64,000 nt of DNA from the NCBI GenBank assembly GCA_940671915.1, contig CALNVZ010003426.1, positions 23,377,371 to 23,441,370 of the forward strand, read 5' to 3'. The notes under the pieces are model-generated. The model was not told the origin of the DNA. It saw nothing but the letters and a program-made list of their open reading frames with translations, and did no database searches. A program made the position numbers and the translations under genes. The DNA comes from Paracentrotus lividus. Taxonomy: Eukaryota; Echinodermata; Echinoidea; Camarodonta; Echinidae. Positions 48,201 through 61,570 of this stretch are shown piece by piece. Every line of letters starts with the position of its first letter. The first letter of the stretch is position 1.

Positions 48201-51200
48201 GGTTCACCCCCTCGGTGCTCGGCATCGTGGCGTCGACAAAGAATATGAACTGAATCGCGCCACTCGACGCGTTGGTCGTTGGGAATATCTCCCGCAGCGT
48301 CTCTGAGACGGTCGCGACTATAAAAATCCAAAACGACATTCAAACCATTCTCCAATTAGGTAAATTCAAGACTGATTCAAATATCCGTTTTTCAGTGTAA
48401 ATGACTAATTGACTTGCCCACCTATTTAGTTGTTATTTGTTGTTTGCGTTCAGTTGTCCTTTCTACAAAAATGTCAGTTTCAAACGTACCACTTCAATCG
48501 AGTCGGAAAAATGTCATTTTCTTGTGATTAACGAGTGATGCATTAATACAATGGCGTTTGTGGAGAAGGGAGTTCTATGGATAATGCATACCCTCATCTT
48601 CCATAGATTTAAAAAACCTTTATATCTGCGTTCAAGACTCACCTGAGTACGGAGAATATAGATAAAATAAAGGTGCTGTTCATTCCTAACCGGGGACCAT
48701 AAAAACGTCGCTAAAGCCATAATCAATTTCAAGCAAACTGAACCAGCACTAATACCCGCGGAGCTATTGTCGTTAGAATTGGACTTTTCACGGAAGATTG
48801 TGTGGTGTACATAAATGACCCGAGAATTGGGACTCCATCTGAATCTTACTTTCTTACGGATAGGACGCAACGCGTATTTGGCACTGACGCTTCATAGAGA
48901 AAGCGTACAATATGCAGCGTTGCAGAGAGTTCTCTGTGGGTGTGCTTAGTGTCTCATTACCTCTTACAATTTTGTTTAGCGCCCAGCAAACAACTACTAA
49001 ACTCGGATATCCCGTGGAAACTTAGAATTACGGGCTCTAAGTGTTTTAGAATAGTAACTGCTCTCCCTAGTGCTCCACAGTTAGGTGTTTGTGAAAGAAT
49101 GGATACAGGCGCAGTCCCTATTTTTCATTCCTGTGAGATTACGCTGAAGATGTATATGTAAACCTTTAAAATCATCCAATCTTCTGAACAACTTATGTCC
49201 CGAAGTGTCAGCACTGTTAATCAACAGCAGTTAGGTTTTGGTGTCGAGTAGATATAATTGTTTATAACATATAGATTTTACCACCCAACTCGTTACAAGA
49301 AATGTGCACGTATTATCAGGCGAATTAAGCAAGTGCCATTAAATTCAAAAATCTTGTTTAACTTGTATTATGGTCGCTTCAGAATTCTTACACCCGTCTC
49401 GTATTCTCTATCATGGTCTATTAAGTACACAGTACAGACATTTGAATCACCACCTAAATTTCAGTTCCAAAGAGTGTGTTAATCATAACCACTTCGTTTT
49501 TAAATATGGACCTTCTCCGTTATAACTAATTGTTGAAACTTATGCGTACTGGGCGGGAGCCGGGAGAGAGGGTAGATTCTATTATTTGATGGTGAGGGAG
49601 ATGCCATCTTTTATTGTATGCATATAATTTATATAATTGGTTTAATATTCTTCGTTATAGTATTATTTTCTAATATAACAGTTACTGTTGGTGCAGAAAG
49701 GTTGGGGATATTTTTTTTTTTTCGCGATTGCTTCAAACCCAACTAATTCCTGTTTGCTTCGGTCTGGAAGTTTCATGAAATGAAATTGGTACCCCCAGTT
49801 CTCGATTTTTCTGGACGCTTTGTTAATATCAATGGTTGTTACCCGTTTTTCCAACACCTCCCGGTGGAAATGAAAAATAAAGAGCCAAAACGAGTGTGTA
49901 GTTCGCGAAGGGTTTGTCATAGGAAGGTTCTCCCAGGATGACCGGGCGCTGCATGGTTTTATGCAGTAGATTATAATCTGTCAGATCTTTTTGTCTCGTA
50001 AGAATTTTTGGGAGCCTAGCGCTTTTGTTTCCAGTTTTAACAGCCCAAGGCCCGCTGACCAAAGCGGCCCCTCTTCATCTAACCTGCCGCACGGAAAAAC
50101 GCAGTCTAAGTGTAGGGTTAAATGTCTTGGCGCTTTTACTGATTAAATTAAGTTTTAAGGTTATTGTGCTTTATTGGTTCTCTTTCCTAGGGAGAGGGTT
50201 GAAGTAAAGACGTGAGATTGGGTGAAATGAAATAACATTGTTAAATCCTTATTTATGGGGTAAAAACAAAGGGAAATGAAAACAACCATTAACCTTGATT
50301 AATTTTAATTTTCCCTGCCCAAATTTTGTTTGAGCCTTATTGACAATGTGCAAATGGATAACTACTAGTCCATTTTCAATACCTTATGATTTTTTTTTGG
50401 CAGAGTAAGATTGCAACAATTCAACATTTTGGGTGAGGATCGGTAGATAATTTCCAATGTTTGTAAAATGAAATTAAATCAAACTTGAACCCCTAATCAA
50501 GAATGAAAATTTTGACCCTTTATTCCGCTAGATCAAAGACGAATACTTAAAACCTTGAAAACTTAATTTAGCGTAAGAGTTGGAGGAATCAATGAACAAC
50601 TTTTACACTTTCAGACTTGCGTTGTCTCGTGCCGGGTCGGGTTTATAGACGGCGGGTCAACCGTCTCTAAATATTCCCATGGCTTTGCCACGCGAAGTTT
50701 TTCGTGGTAAGACAAAAAGGGCCAACTAAATAATGACACATTGTCACACATTGCGTCGGGAGAGTCAGATAAATTGAACCGCTAAATGACCATGGTGGGA
50801 CGCCAACACGTCTTGCCGAATCTGGAACGGAGGCTGACAAAGTTATGATGAATTTTTCTTTCCCCTGAATAGTATTGGGGGAACGTCCAAGATAAGCGGG
50901 CAATTGAAGGAGGTTGCGCCTCAATTAGTGGAAGCAGGGACAAACAACTTCGTGACAGAAGAAATTATAGGCCAGAGCTACAAAATGATGTTGCTGGGAG
51001 CACTCAAAGTAATATCCAACCGTATAGGGCAACAAAGTGTAGTTTTTGTCAATCCTTACTCCGTAGCTTGACAGTAGGCAACAAGAAGTGGGTGGCTCTC
51101 GTCTGTTTCAGAACTGGGGTGGTCACTTTCTCTTGCACGATGGGGCATATCTCTTAATAGTCTTCTAACATGTGATTGTACCCACAGCGGTCTGTATTTC

Positions 51201-53100
51201 ATGTCCTGTCTCGTTTCTCAACTCATGACTTTTTTACTGTGTAGAATGATTACATGTTCTAATATTCATATAAATGACTAGATCTGCTATAAATTCAATC
51301 TAATACTTTTATATCGACTTTTCTTATACTTTCTTTAAACATTGGGATATATAATTGTATCTTCATAAGCGGTATCGTACATCATCCTTACCTTAGGTTT
51401 CTAATGATAAAATGCCAGTTTTGGGATTTAATTTAGTGCTTATATTTACCATTATAAATATATGTGTATATGCACAAGCTGTTCAGTGGTAGAATATAGA
51501 TCATTAAAGTATTTGTGTCATGCGTTTCATACCCGCACTTTATAGGCGTGTGGCTCATCGGGGATTCTGTGATCGATTTCTGGTAATAAATAATCCATTA
51601 TATTATTGATAAGTGCGCGCATTGATTGGGTTGCACGACGCCAATTTTTGTTTTTAGCAAAAGGTGTCCTGTAAACCATTATATACAAAGGTAAATTCCT
51701 CCAGACTAATTTGCTGAGCAGACAATCCACCGTAGTTATGAAATTTACCAGAATGGCTTACAAATCCCACGTTCTGGGTACTTGTAGCGACCGGCTTTAA
51801 ACGGGTCAGATGGGGTCACCGAATTACGAAAGGAGGGCCGGATATAGAGACACAAATTCTGGCAAAATCCATGGGTTCCACCCTAAGGTTTAAACCAACC
51901 TAGAGTGGGACCTAGGATTTACTCAAAAAAATTGGTATCCACAAGTAACAGGTAATCGTTGACCCAACTTCCAGCAGATCTCATAATGACAAGGCCGTCA
52001 AATGAACAGACGGCAACACGTAATTTGTGAGTCACTACTGAGTTGGTGAGGAGTTGCATTATTGTGGACGGTGTCATGTCGGATTAAAAATCTACACGGG
52101 ATAACTCTCCAAGAAAAGCATGGACCCGTGGGCATTTTGGCAAAATCTCACTTTGGTTGAATTCAGGTGCCAAGGGGTTTCCGCAAGGTTGGTTGACACA
52201 AATTTTTTACGAGTGCGGGAATCAAGCGAGGAAGCAAGTTTTCAGTAATAATAATTTGAAATTTGGTCACCAAGATATGGGAAGTGAACAGGCTGATTGA
52301 GAGACGAGAGAGAACGATAGAAGGGCTGTGTGTTGAGAGACGATGAGTGAGATGTTCAGCTGGAAAAATCTCACACACTCTTGGCTTTTTCGAAGTGTTT
52401 CACAAAGGTGGTTCTTTGCCTTTTCCACAACGGGGCAAAGGGCTAATCACATAATTATATCTCAGTAGAGACTGGGGTCATAGCAAATAGTTTAGTGGGT
52501 TGGGAGATAACAAGCAGAAAAGAAAATAAAAGGAAAAACTCAAACCATAGGAAAAAAAGATGGCTGGCAACTGAGCTTGAGTAAGAGAAGGATGAAAGGA
52601 GAAAGAAAAGTAAAACTTTAGAACAGACACTTTTATGTGAACAATAGTATGTCAAGGGGTAATCTGTTTATGATATATTTTCCCTCTCTATACCTCTTTT
52701 CAGATGGGAATGTGGTTTTTTTGTGGTGTGTGCTGTTTTTGTGTTGTGGTTTGTGGATCAGATACTTTTAGGAGTTTAATTTCAGAAAAATTAACACATC
52801 AGGATAAAGAGTACAGCATCATTAATATGTTATGTCTTAAAGAGATATTAAGTATTGTGTAATTCAAAAAGACGAAAAAGAACGAAAATATTAATTCCAC
52901 TGGCCATTCCACTTCTCTCTAATATAGTATATCTATCCTCTCAAACTTTGATTTTTTCTTTATACATGAAGGATACGGTAGTGATCAACTGCGCGCTACC
53001 TCATTCTTTTGGTGAAGTCTATTTCCGGCGAGTTCAGGCTAATTTCTTAGCTGGTAGGCTAACATCTACTAGATATTCTACTGGGATGCCATACTCAAAA
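45241..53100. other. Eight kilobases with no recognisable feature
   Basis: No protein family, RNA gene or clear repeat was recognised on either strand. ORFs are short and randomly distributed, and the text has the irregular homopolymer and insertion pattern of the left arm. Near 45497 a single CCATATTACCTGCATGTACC phrase matches the tandem-unit boundaries. The block ends at the N gap. Confidence 0.6.
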
Positions 53101-53200
53101 NNNNNNNNNNNNNNNNNNNNNNNNNNNNNNNNNNNNNNNNNNNNNNNNNNNNNNNNNNNNNNNNNNNNNNNNNNNNNNNNNNNNNNNNNNNNNNNNNNNN
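53101..53200. other. Assembly gap (100 N)
   Basis: Exactly 100 undetermined bases, a conventional scaffold-gap length. True size is unknown. Confidence 0.99.
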
Positions 53201-53720
53201 AAATGGGTTCATTTGGGATTAAGTTCCTTTCTTTTTTTTCTTTTTCTATTTTTTTCTTTTCAATTTCTTCTGTGCCGATTGAGCGACTACACCCTACCCC
53301 TATATGTAAAATTATGGTGACATTTTTGACGGCCAAAGGCCGAAAAAAATCCTAATTTGGCCGTTAGAGCTGATATGGCACCATCTCCTGGCATTGGTAG
53401 CATTTCGGATGACAATACCATACAAGCGCGGCGATTTCATGTCACGACGGGGGGAGGGTGACGGAAACACCCGAAAGTGAAAAAATAATACACTGAAAAT
53501 TTGCATACTTCGCACATTTATGCAGAAACTAATGAAAATGTTTGCGAGCGCGCAGCGGGAGCCAAAAATTTTGCCTGAGTTATATTAGCTTCACAAGCTA
53601 ATCAATACATAAAAATATGGTAAGGTTTAAAAATCGAGGGGGGACGATCCCCCAGAAAAAAATCGGGGGGGGGGGACGTCCCCCGCCCCCCGGGAGCGCC
53701 GCCAATGATACCATAGGTTT
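53201..53720 (+). repeat. Third copy of the 37.2-37.8 kb segment, local inverted partner of 55.8-56.3 kb
   Basis: It contains GCCGATTGAGCGACTACACC, GTCACGACGGGGGGAGGGTG, GCGAGCGCGCAGCGGGAGCC and GGGGACGTCCCCCGCCCCC. The same run occurs in the same orientation at 37240-37790, and in reverse at 55800-56345. Confidence 0.85.
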
Positions 53721-53725
53721 TATAG

Positions 53726-54160
53726 CTGCCAACTGTTACGAAAAATTCGTAATTATTACGAATTTTTACCCTTTATACGAAAATACGAATGCACCTTTAA
53801 AAATTACGAATATGAGCGCCATTATACATGTATTATATTATGACCACTCACGCACGTGTTATATGCATGTTCTATGTAGTTCTACTACGGCGCGCGCGTA
53901 CGTACGTACGTACGGCACATAATATGAAAGCAACACACGAAAACAGCGCATTCGTAGTGAAGGCGGAAGGCCATTCAAAGTACATGCACGTTGATCTTAG
54001 TGCATACACACAGCGAAAGACGAAAACAGCGCATTCGCGTGAACATGCATGTTGATGTTATAGTGCATATGTGTATTGTGTGTGATGCAGTTGGGATGTC
54101 GCTAGCGAACGTCGACCGTATTTTGTCTCCTCTTCTTCTCTAGTTTTGGACCATAAATGG
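53726..54160. other. Low-complexity spacer with ATTACGAA and ACGT repeats
   Basis: ATTACGAAT-type words recur at 53735-53815, after a CTGCCAAC start like that of the 7243-7635 element. A (GTAC)n run lies at 53896-53913, and a roughly 65-bp direct duplication containing GAAAACAGCGCATTCG at 53930-54065. Confidence 0.65.
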
Positions 54161-54479
54161 TGGAAAATGGAGCGTAAAAAGGGATAGGTAAAACTTACGG
54201 CATTTTTTTACCCTGGTGTAATTTGATATTTCACAGAATGTGATGGTGAAAGAGTGTTTGAGGGGTAACCTCAATTGTTTGTATATTTAGTAAGCTTATA
54301 GTTTCATTTTGATCATACTAGCGTGTACAGGTCATTTGTTTTTAGTGAAGGGTGATGTGGCATTGAATGCATGCCTGACACAGCAACATTGTGCAGGTAA
54401 TATGGGACATCAAATGGCGGAAATGATTCTTCGGTACTTAGTATTGGGATGAGGCATCATCTTTCTGCTACGATTTTTT

Positions 54480-55735
54480 TGGTATATTCACATATATAAT
54501 TAACATAAATAACTTATGTAGGGCTATATTGACTTGTATAATGAAAATAATATTTAATAATATTAAAAAAAGAAATAATATACAAATACATACAAGAATA
54601 TATAGTCAGATTTACTAAAGGGTCTTTATAATTTCAAATTATATCTTAAAGTTAATGATTTTCAACATTTAAGCAAATCCAGACATGGTAGAGTCATTGT
54701 AGTTTTTAAAACATACATTAAATACATGTGCCCATATTACTGCACATGCAAGTAATATGGGCACTTTGTATGGCGTCAACATTTGAATATTGAGACAGGG
54801 GGATTGGTGATAATTGTTTTTCTTCACAATAAAGTTAGAGCAGTATCATTGATTCATATAAACAGAGATTAGACTGTGTGTCATTCGTAATTTTATGCAA
54901 ATTAGGCAAATGAGCTAGGGGGCCCATATTACCTGCAGTACCTATTAAAAAGAAATAATATACAAATACATAACAATGAATAATATCAAGGGATTTACTT
55001 AAGGTCTTATTTTCAAATTATATCTTAAAGTAATATTTTCAACATTTTAAGCAATTTCAGACATGGTAGACATTGTAGTTTTTAAAACATACATTAATAC
55101 TCATGTGCCATATTACCTGCACATGCAGGTAATATGGGCACTTTGGTAATGACGTCAACATTTGAATATTGCAGACAAGGGGGTTGGTGATAATTGTTTT
55201 TCTACACAAAATAAGTTAGAGCTAGTAGTTATTGATTCATAAATAAACAAGATTAGACTGTGTATCATTTCGTAATTTTAGCAAATTAGGCAAATGGCTT
55301 AGGGGGCCCATATTACCTGCATGTACCCTATTAAAAAGAATAATATTACAAATACATAACAATGAAATATATAGTCAAGGGATTTACTAAGGTCTTATTA
55401 TTTCAATATATCTTAAAGTTCATGATTTCAACATTTTAAGCCAATTTCAGACATGGTAAGTCATTGTAGTTTTTAAAACATACATTAAAACCATGTGCCC
55501 ATATTACCTGCACATGCAGGTAATATGGGCACTTTGGTATGACGTCAACATTGAATATTGCAGACAGGGGGGTTGGTGATATTGTTTTCTCTCACAATAA
55601 AAGTTAGAGCAGTAGTATTTGATTCATCTAAACAAGATTAGACTTTGTTATTCATTCGTATTTTATGCAAATTAGGCCAAATGAGTATAGGGGCATATTA
55701 CCTGCATGTACCCTATATATATATATTTTTTTTTT
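54480..55735. repeat. Three tandem units of about 385 bp with an internal palindrome
   Basis: Unit boundaries read CCCATATTACCTGCATGTAC then CCTATTAAAAAGAA. Each unit holds a palindrome, GTGCCCATATTACCTGCACA followed by TGCAGGTAATATGGGCAC, centred near 54746, 55122 and 55513. Confidence 0.9.
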
Positions 55736-56335
55736 CTTTTTTCAATATAAAACCACTTTACAGAAACGGTTGGGTAACATCTCGTACATCTTTGACATAG
55801 TGAGCTAAACCTATGGTATCATTGGCGGCGCTCCCGGGGGGCGGGGGACGTCCCCCCCCCCCGATTTTTTTCTGGGGGATCGTCCCCCTCGATTTTTTAA
55901 ACCTTACCATATTTTATGTATTGATTAGCTTGTGAAGCTAAGAGTAAATTATAATCATTGATAAGGCAAAATTTTCGGCTTCCGCTGTGCGCTCGCAAAC
56001 ATTTTTCATTAGTTTCTGCATAATGTGCGAAGTAATGCAAATTTTCAGTGTATTATTTTTTCACTTTCGGGTGTTTCCGTCACCCTCCCCCCCGTCGTGA
56101 CATGAAATCGCCGCGCTTGTATGGTATTGTCATCCGAAATGCTACCAATGCCAGGAGATGGTGCCATATCAGCTCTAACGGCCAAATTAGGATTTTTCGG
56201 CCTTCGCGTCAAAATGTCACCATAATTTTACATATAGGGGTAGGGTGTAGTCGCTCAATCGGCACAGAAAGAAATTGAAAAGAAAAAATAGAAAAAAAAA
56301 AAAAGAAGGAACTTAATCCCAAATGAACCCATTTC

Positions 56336-56370
<35 letters not shown>

Positions 56371-58119
56371 AATCCGACGGGGGTGCTCGAAAAATAAAAG
56401 GTCCTCGTACAATATGAATGCATTTTTCCATTTTCTGCAATTCCAATCACGGGGCGCTCGCTTCCTCCGCCCCCTGGATCCGCGCCTGAAGCTTTTTCAT
56501 TCAATCGCCACCATCCCGTTCCTCGATAGAAGGGCAGGTCCAAAGGTATTTGTTCCGATTGGCGATTTTTCAGCTTTTCGACCATGTTTGTGTCAAGTGT
56601 GTCAGTGAGGTTTTAAAGTAATAATTATAATGTATCATATATCACCACAAAGTGTATGAAATAAACTTAATGCAAATGAGGTCAAAAGTCAATTCAAGGT
56701 CATATGACGTCACGAGGCTCATTAATATTCATGAAAAAATGATAAAATGCATTACAAATGTTATTTTCAACCAATATTTCTAAAGGTTTGTTATGGGAAT
56801 ACAACCAAAAAGTACATATCTTCTGTTTCAATGTCATCTTGGCTTCCTGGTGAAAATATCACAAACCTAGCACATAACTCCATATTTTTATTCCTAAAAG
56901 TATTCATGTCTCAGAAGTAGTCTCACAAAAGATACTGAACTGATGTAAAATAGTGATTTTTATTACTTGCCCCCCCCCCCCCCCACCTGAAGTAATGAAA
57001 CAAAATATTACTTGTTTAATGTAATGTGTTGTATTGTTGTTCTTTTGTTTTATCAGCTTCATTTTTTTACAAAACATGTTTCTACGACTTGGCTACACCA
57101 AAATATTAATGGAAAATATTTATGGAATTATTAGTTATTGTATGGTTAAGAGGATGTGACTATGCCAAGTTTTTATCTATTCTTGTAAAATCCTAGTATA
57201 ATTGAAACAAATTCAAAATTGAAAAACACCATTTTTTTCCGGTCCCATGTGTTACAACGAACAATTATCATGAATTAAAAAATGAGTTGAGTTTTTCATT
57301 ATTGTTTATGTTTGTTGAAGGTTCTAGTACCTTCAAAATATACCTAAAGGATTGGATTTCAATTTAAGATTCATCAAATAAGCCTATTTTGTCTCTGAAT
57401 GTCCCGTTTGTTACATTGCAAAATAGCGTGGACTTGCCCAGGATCGCAAGTGGCTATCATCAGATGAAATCTCCCCCCGACCAAAACGGAGCGGTAAGTT
57501 CGTTATTGCCTTAAAGTCTAGAGCCCATTTTGAAAAGAGGCCTTTATAAAGCTTTTTTGGTAAAAGTTGGGAACCGGTCTATTTCACTAATTCAAGTGTG
57601 CTGAAATCTGATAAGACCGGTTCCCAAGCCGATTTCTCATGTTTCACCGCCTAATTTGCATAAACAAAATGGCCCCAAATTGACAATTTTGAGCTTCTGT
57701 CTCCACTCTTCCCTGGTTGTTTCCACTTTTTACCTCCTATAACGGCCGCCTCATTTCGCACTCACATTAAATATCATGTTAAATTGCTTAGAATAAGCAT
57801 TAGAATTAAAGAAAACAATCAATTTGAATGTTTTGAAACTAATCAATTAATGCAAATTTATGCAAGTTGCAGTCTATAATTATGCTATAATTATCAACTT
57901 AAGTCAAATGTGTGTGTAAACTGTGGTTCAGATATCCTTCATAACATTTTTAATTATTTTAAAGCCCCAAAATATCATTTCATGATGGATGCCCATTTAT
58001 TTCATTGCTGTGCAAATTTCGTTTTTTTCTTTGTTTTACCACGTACTTAATTAGGTCTGTGAAAAAAAAATCACATGAAAAATCAACTTTAGCCCAATTT
58101 GATGGGTATGTAGGCACAA

Positions 58120-58225
58120 ACACAAAAACGTTTGCTACACACACCCTCACACCACACCACACACAACCCTTACCACACACACACACACACAGCACACCCA
58201 CACACAACACGCACGCGCGCACATA
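58120..58225. repeat. CA-rich simple sequence
   Basis: Interrupted CACAC/ACACC tract; the counterpart of the GT-rich tract at about 34630-34720. Confidence 0.85.
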
Positions 58226-59515
58226 CTTGAAGAGGATAGATCGAATCCTGGACTTGAGTGCAGAAATACGAGCTTTCATGGATACCTGACTTACTCATAT
58301 ATGAAGGCTCTGAGCACATGGACCAGCTGATAAGCTGGTGTAGGATGAGTTCAAGCCAAAGAAATCAAGAGCCTGACATCAGGACGAAGGTAACACTGAA
58401 CGTTACAGTGTAGCGATGGGTTCATCCAACAATACAGATCCCGTCAAAGCTTGTGGTGCAAGTTCAATAAGACCTGTCTCAAGACCAGATACTGAGTCCA
58501 GGCGAGGTGAATGTGGACTGAATGTATGTCCCCCAAGTAATAGACTTTGGGTCTTAATTCCACTGATGATGCCACTGTACTGTACGAAAATAGCTATGAC
58601 GCATTTATCCTGGGGGTCACTCCAACCCTGAGTGCTACTCATGCGTGTCCCCAAAGCGTCGAAAAGGGTCTGTTTCAGCTCTTGGCAGCGTCGACGCTTT
58701 CCTTAAAAAGGGTGTTTTTTTAATCAAATCGCCATTTTCTTTTAACAAATAGGGGGATTTTCAGCGAAATCGCTGTTTTGGCAAATTTAACGGGGTTTAC
58801 GCCAAATTTAGGGTATGTTTTTCCAAGTCAATGACGTCAGAAAAAGGGTGAATTTGACTTCATGCAATGAGACTGTTTAGGGTCCATTTTCAGTCTGACG
58901 TCGAAAAGGGGTGCAAATTTGACTTCATCAATGAGACGTTTAGGGTCCAATTTCAGGTGCTGGACACGCAATGGGAGCACTTTTTGTTTGAGTGACCCCC
59001 CCCGGGGCATTATTGAGAGGATTAAAACAAGAAATATCTGCTTAACACGTTTCTCCTGCACAACAAACATTAGCATTAATGGACATTTCACAAAGCTTAT
59101 TCTACCCTGATCGCTGTTGCAGAGGAGAGGGGGTAAGAGGTAAAGAAAGCTAACATGTTCTTAACGTGGATGAGGCAGTTGGCTCTGTAGCAAGGATCTT
59201 GGTGTCGAATGGAATGCCTTGAACCACAGTCCTTGTCCTGGAAAAGAGATATAGAAGATGGAAAAGTGTACACCCAAGCTAGTTCTTGCTACAAGCATCA
59301 ATGATTTCGTTCTGCCCACATAACCTGAGGAAGTGGGCCAAGACCGTGAACGAGACCTGCCACAGGGAGAATATAGAGATGGCCCTTAATTACAAGACAT
59401 CAAAGTATGCTGGACTAACATGTATGAAAGAATGCAATGAGAGGTATAGAAGGTAGAATTCTACCCATTGGAGGCTGCAGAGAGTATGCTGTGAATTAGC
59501 TCCACAATCTCCTCT

Positions 59516-60352
59516 CAAGGATAGGAATAACCAATAGACTGACATCTTCATCTCAATGATGGGAATAACCGATAGATTGACATTCTTCCTCTCAAGAATG
59601 TGAATAACCAATAGACTGACATCTCCCTCTCAAGGATGGAATAACCAATAGGTTGACAAACTTCATCTCAAGGATGGGAATAACCAACAGACTGACAACT
59701 TCATCTCAAGGATGGGAATAACCAATTAGGTTGACATCTTTCCTCTCAAGGATGCGAATAACCAATAGGTTGACAACTTCCTCTCAAGGATGGGAATAAC
59801 CACAGACTTACATCTTCCTCTCAGAATGGGAATAACCGATAGACTGACATCTTCCTCTCAAGGATAGGAATAACCAATAGATTGACATCTTCCTCTCAAG
59901 GATGGGAATAACCAATAGGATCTTCCTCTGAAGGATGGGAATAACCAATAGGCTGACATCTTCCTCTCAAGGATTGGAATAACCAACAGACTGACATCTT
60001 CCTCTCAAGGATGGGAAATAACCAATAGGATCTTCCTCTGAAGGATGGGAATAACCAATATGACGGACATCTTCTTCTCAAGGATGGAAATCCGATAGAC
60101 TGAATCTTCCCTTCAAGATGGGAATAACCATAGACTGACATCTTCCTCTCAAGGATGGGAATAACCAATAGGTTGACATCTTCCTCTGAGGATGGAATAA
60201 CAATAGGATGACATCTCTTCTAAGGATGGGAATAACCGAATAGACTGACATCTTCCTCTCAAGGATGGGAATAACCAATAGACTGATATCTTTCCTCTCA
60301 AGGATGGGAATAACCAATAGACTGAAATCCTCCTCTCAATAGGATGGAAATA
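59516..60352. repeat. Minisatellite, 38-bp unit, about 22 copies
   Basis: The consensus unit joins CTTCCTCTCAAGGATGGGAA to TAACCAATAGACTGACAT. Most copies differ by one to three bases; a few lack the GACAT end. The chance minus-strand ORFs with recurring VIPILERK text are translations of this repeat, not genes. Confidence 0.95.
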
Positions 60353-60419
60353 ACCAACAGAGGGAAGCTATTTTTACAATTATTTCAAAATGTTGTGAGG
60401 GATATTTGAATTATATATA

Positions 60420-61570
60420 TTGAAATATCTGATATATGAAAGTTGAAGAACTCTTAAGCTAATTTGATCAAGTTACCCAAATTATAGCATGTAAGGTCGC
60501 AAACATGCATAAACTACATAATTAATGAATTTTAGAAACATCAAAATTGATTTTATCTAAATTGTAATACTCAGTCTAGCAATTTACATAATAATCAATG
60601 TGAATGCAAAAAAGGTGCGGCCCAGGACCATTACACGGAAACATGTGCACACAACCAGGGAGAGAGTGGACATATAAGCTCCAAATAGTCAAATTTGGCG
60701 GCCAATTTTGGTTATGCCAAATAAATCGGCTTGGAACCGTTCTTATATATTCAGCACAATTATTATGTGAAATAGACGATTCCACTTTAACCTAAAAGGT
60801 TGAGAACTTTTCAGCTAATTTGATAAAGTTCTAAGCCCCATTAAGCATATATGGTCCGCAAACATGCATAATAAATTGCATAATTAATGAATTTAGAAAC
60901 ATTTAATATTGTTTCCTTAAATTTCTAAATACTTATTCTAGCAATTTAAAATGATATGTATTCGTGAGTGCAAAATTAGGTGCCGTTATGAGGATACAAA
61001 TTGCATACACCAGGTAAGAGTAGAGACATAAAGCTAAAAAAAATTTGTCCAATTTGGTGGTCATTTTGTTTATGCAAATTAGGCAGTGAAAACGTGAGAA
61101 ATCGGTTGGGTACGTGCTAAGATTAAGGCACACTGAATTTGGGTGAAATAGATCGCGTTCCCAAATTTAAACCTCTAAGGTTGAAGAACTTTTGAGAGTT
61201 AATTGATAAAGTTATAGCCGCATAATAGCATATAAAGGGTGCAACATGCATAAATTTGCATAATTAACTTAATTTAAAACAATTAAATTGATTGTTTTCT
61301 GAATTCAAATGCTATTCTAACAATTTAACATGATATTATTGTGAGTGCGAAATTAGGCGGTCATTATGAAGGATAAAAACTGCATACAACCTGGGATGAG
61401 TGGATAATAAAATTTATGCTCAAAAATGGTCAATTTGGCGGGCATTTTGTTTATGCAAATTAGGGCGGTTGAAACAACTGAGAGAATCGGCTTGGGAACC
61501 GTCTTATCAGATTCGGCACACTGAGTTATGTGAATAGACACGCGTTCCCAACTTTTACCTAAAAATGCTT
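60420..61570. repeat. Three tandem units of about 380 bp
   Basis: Recurring landmarks: a GAAGAACTTTT / AGCTAATTTGATAAAGTTA-like start, CAAACATGCATAA, TAATTAATGAATTTAGAAAC, and a TTGGTGGTCATTTTG/GGCGGCCA phrase. A further related unit lies at about 57590-57900. Confidence 0.8.

Noticed and set aside
48110-48355. 81-codon minus-strand ORF with a charged, gene-like composition
   Set aside because: It lies in the block with a raw-read error pattern, matches no family I recognise, and is not supported by neighbouring frames.
52855-53355. 166-codon ORF spanning the N gap
   Set aside because: It is open only because undetermined bases are translated as X.
59896-60317. Minus-strand ORFs with recurring VIPILERK text, resembling a repeat protein
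   Set aside because: This is the minisatellite translated. The 38-bp unit is not a multiple of three, so no frame is maintained.
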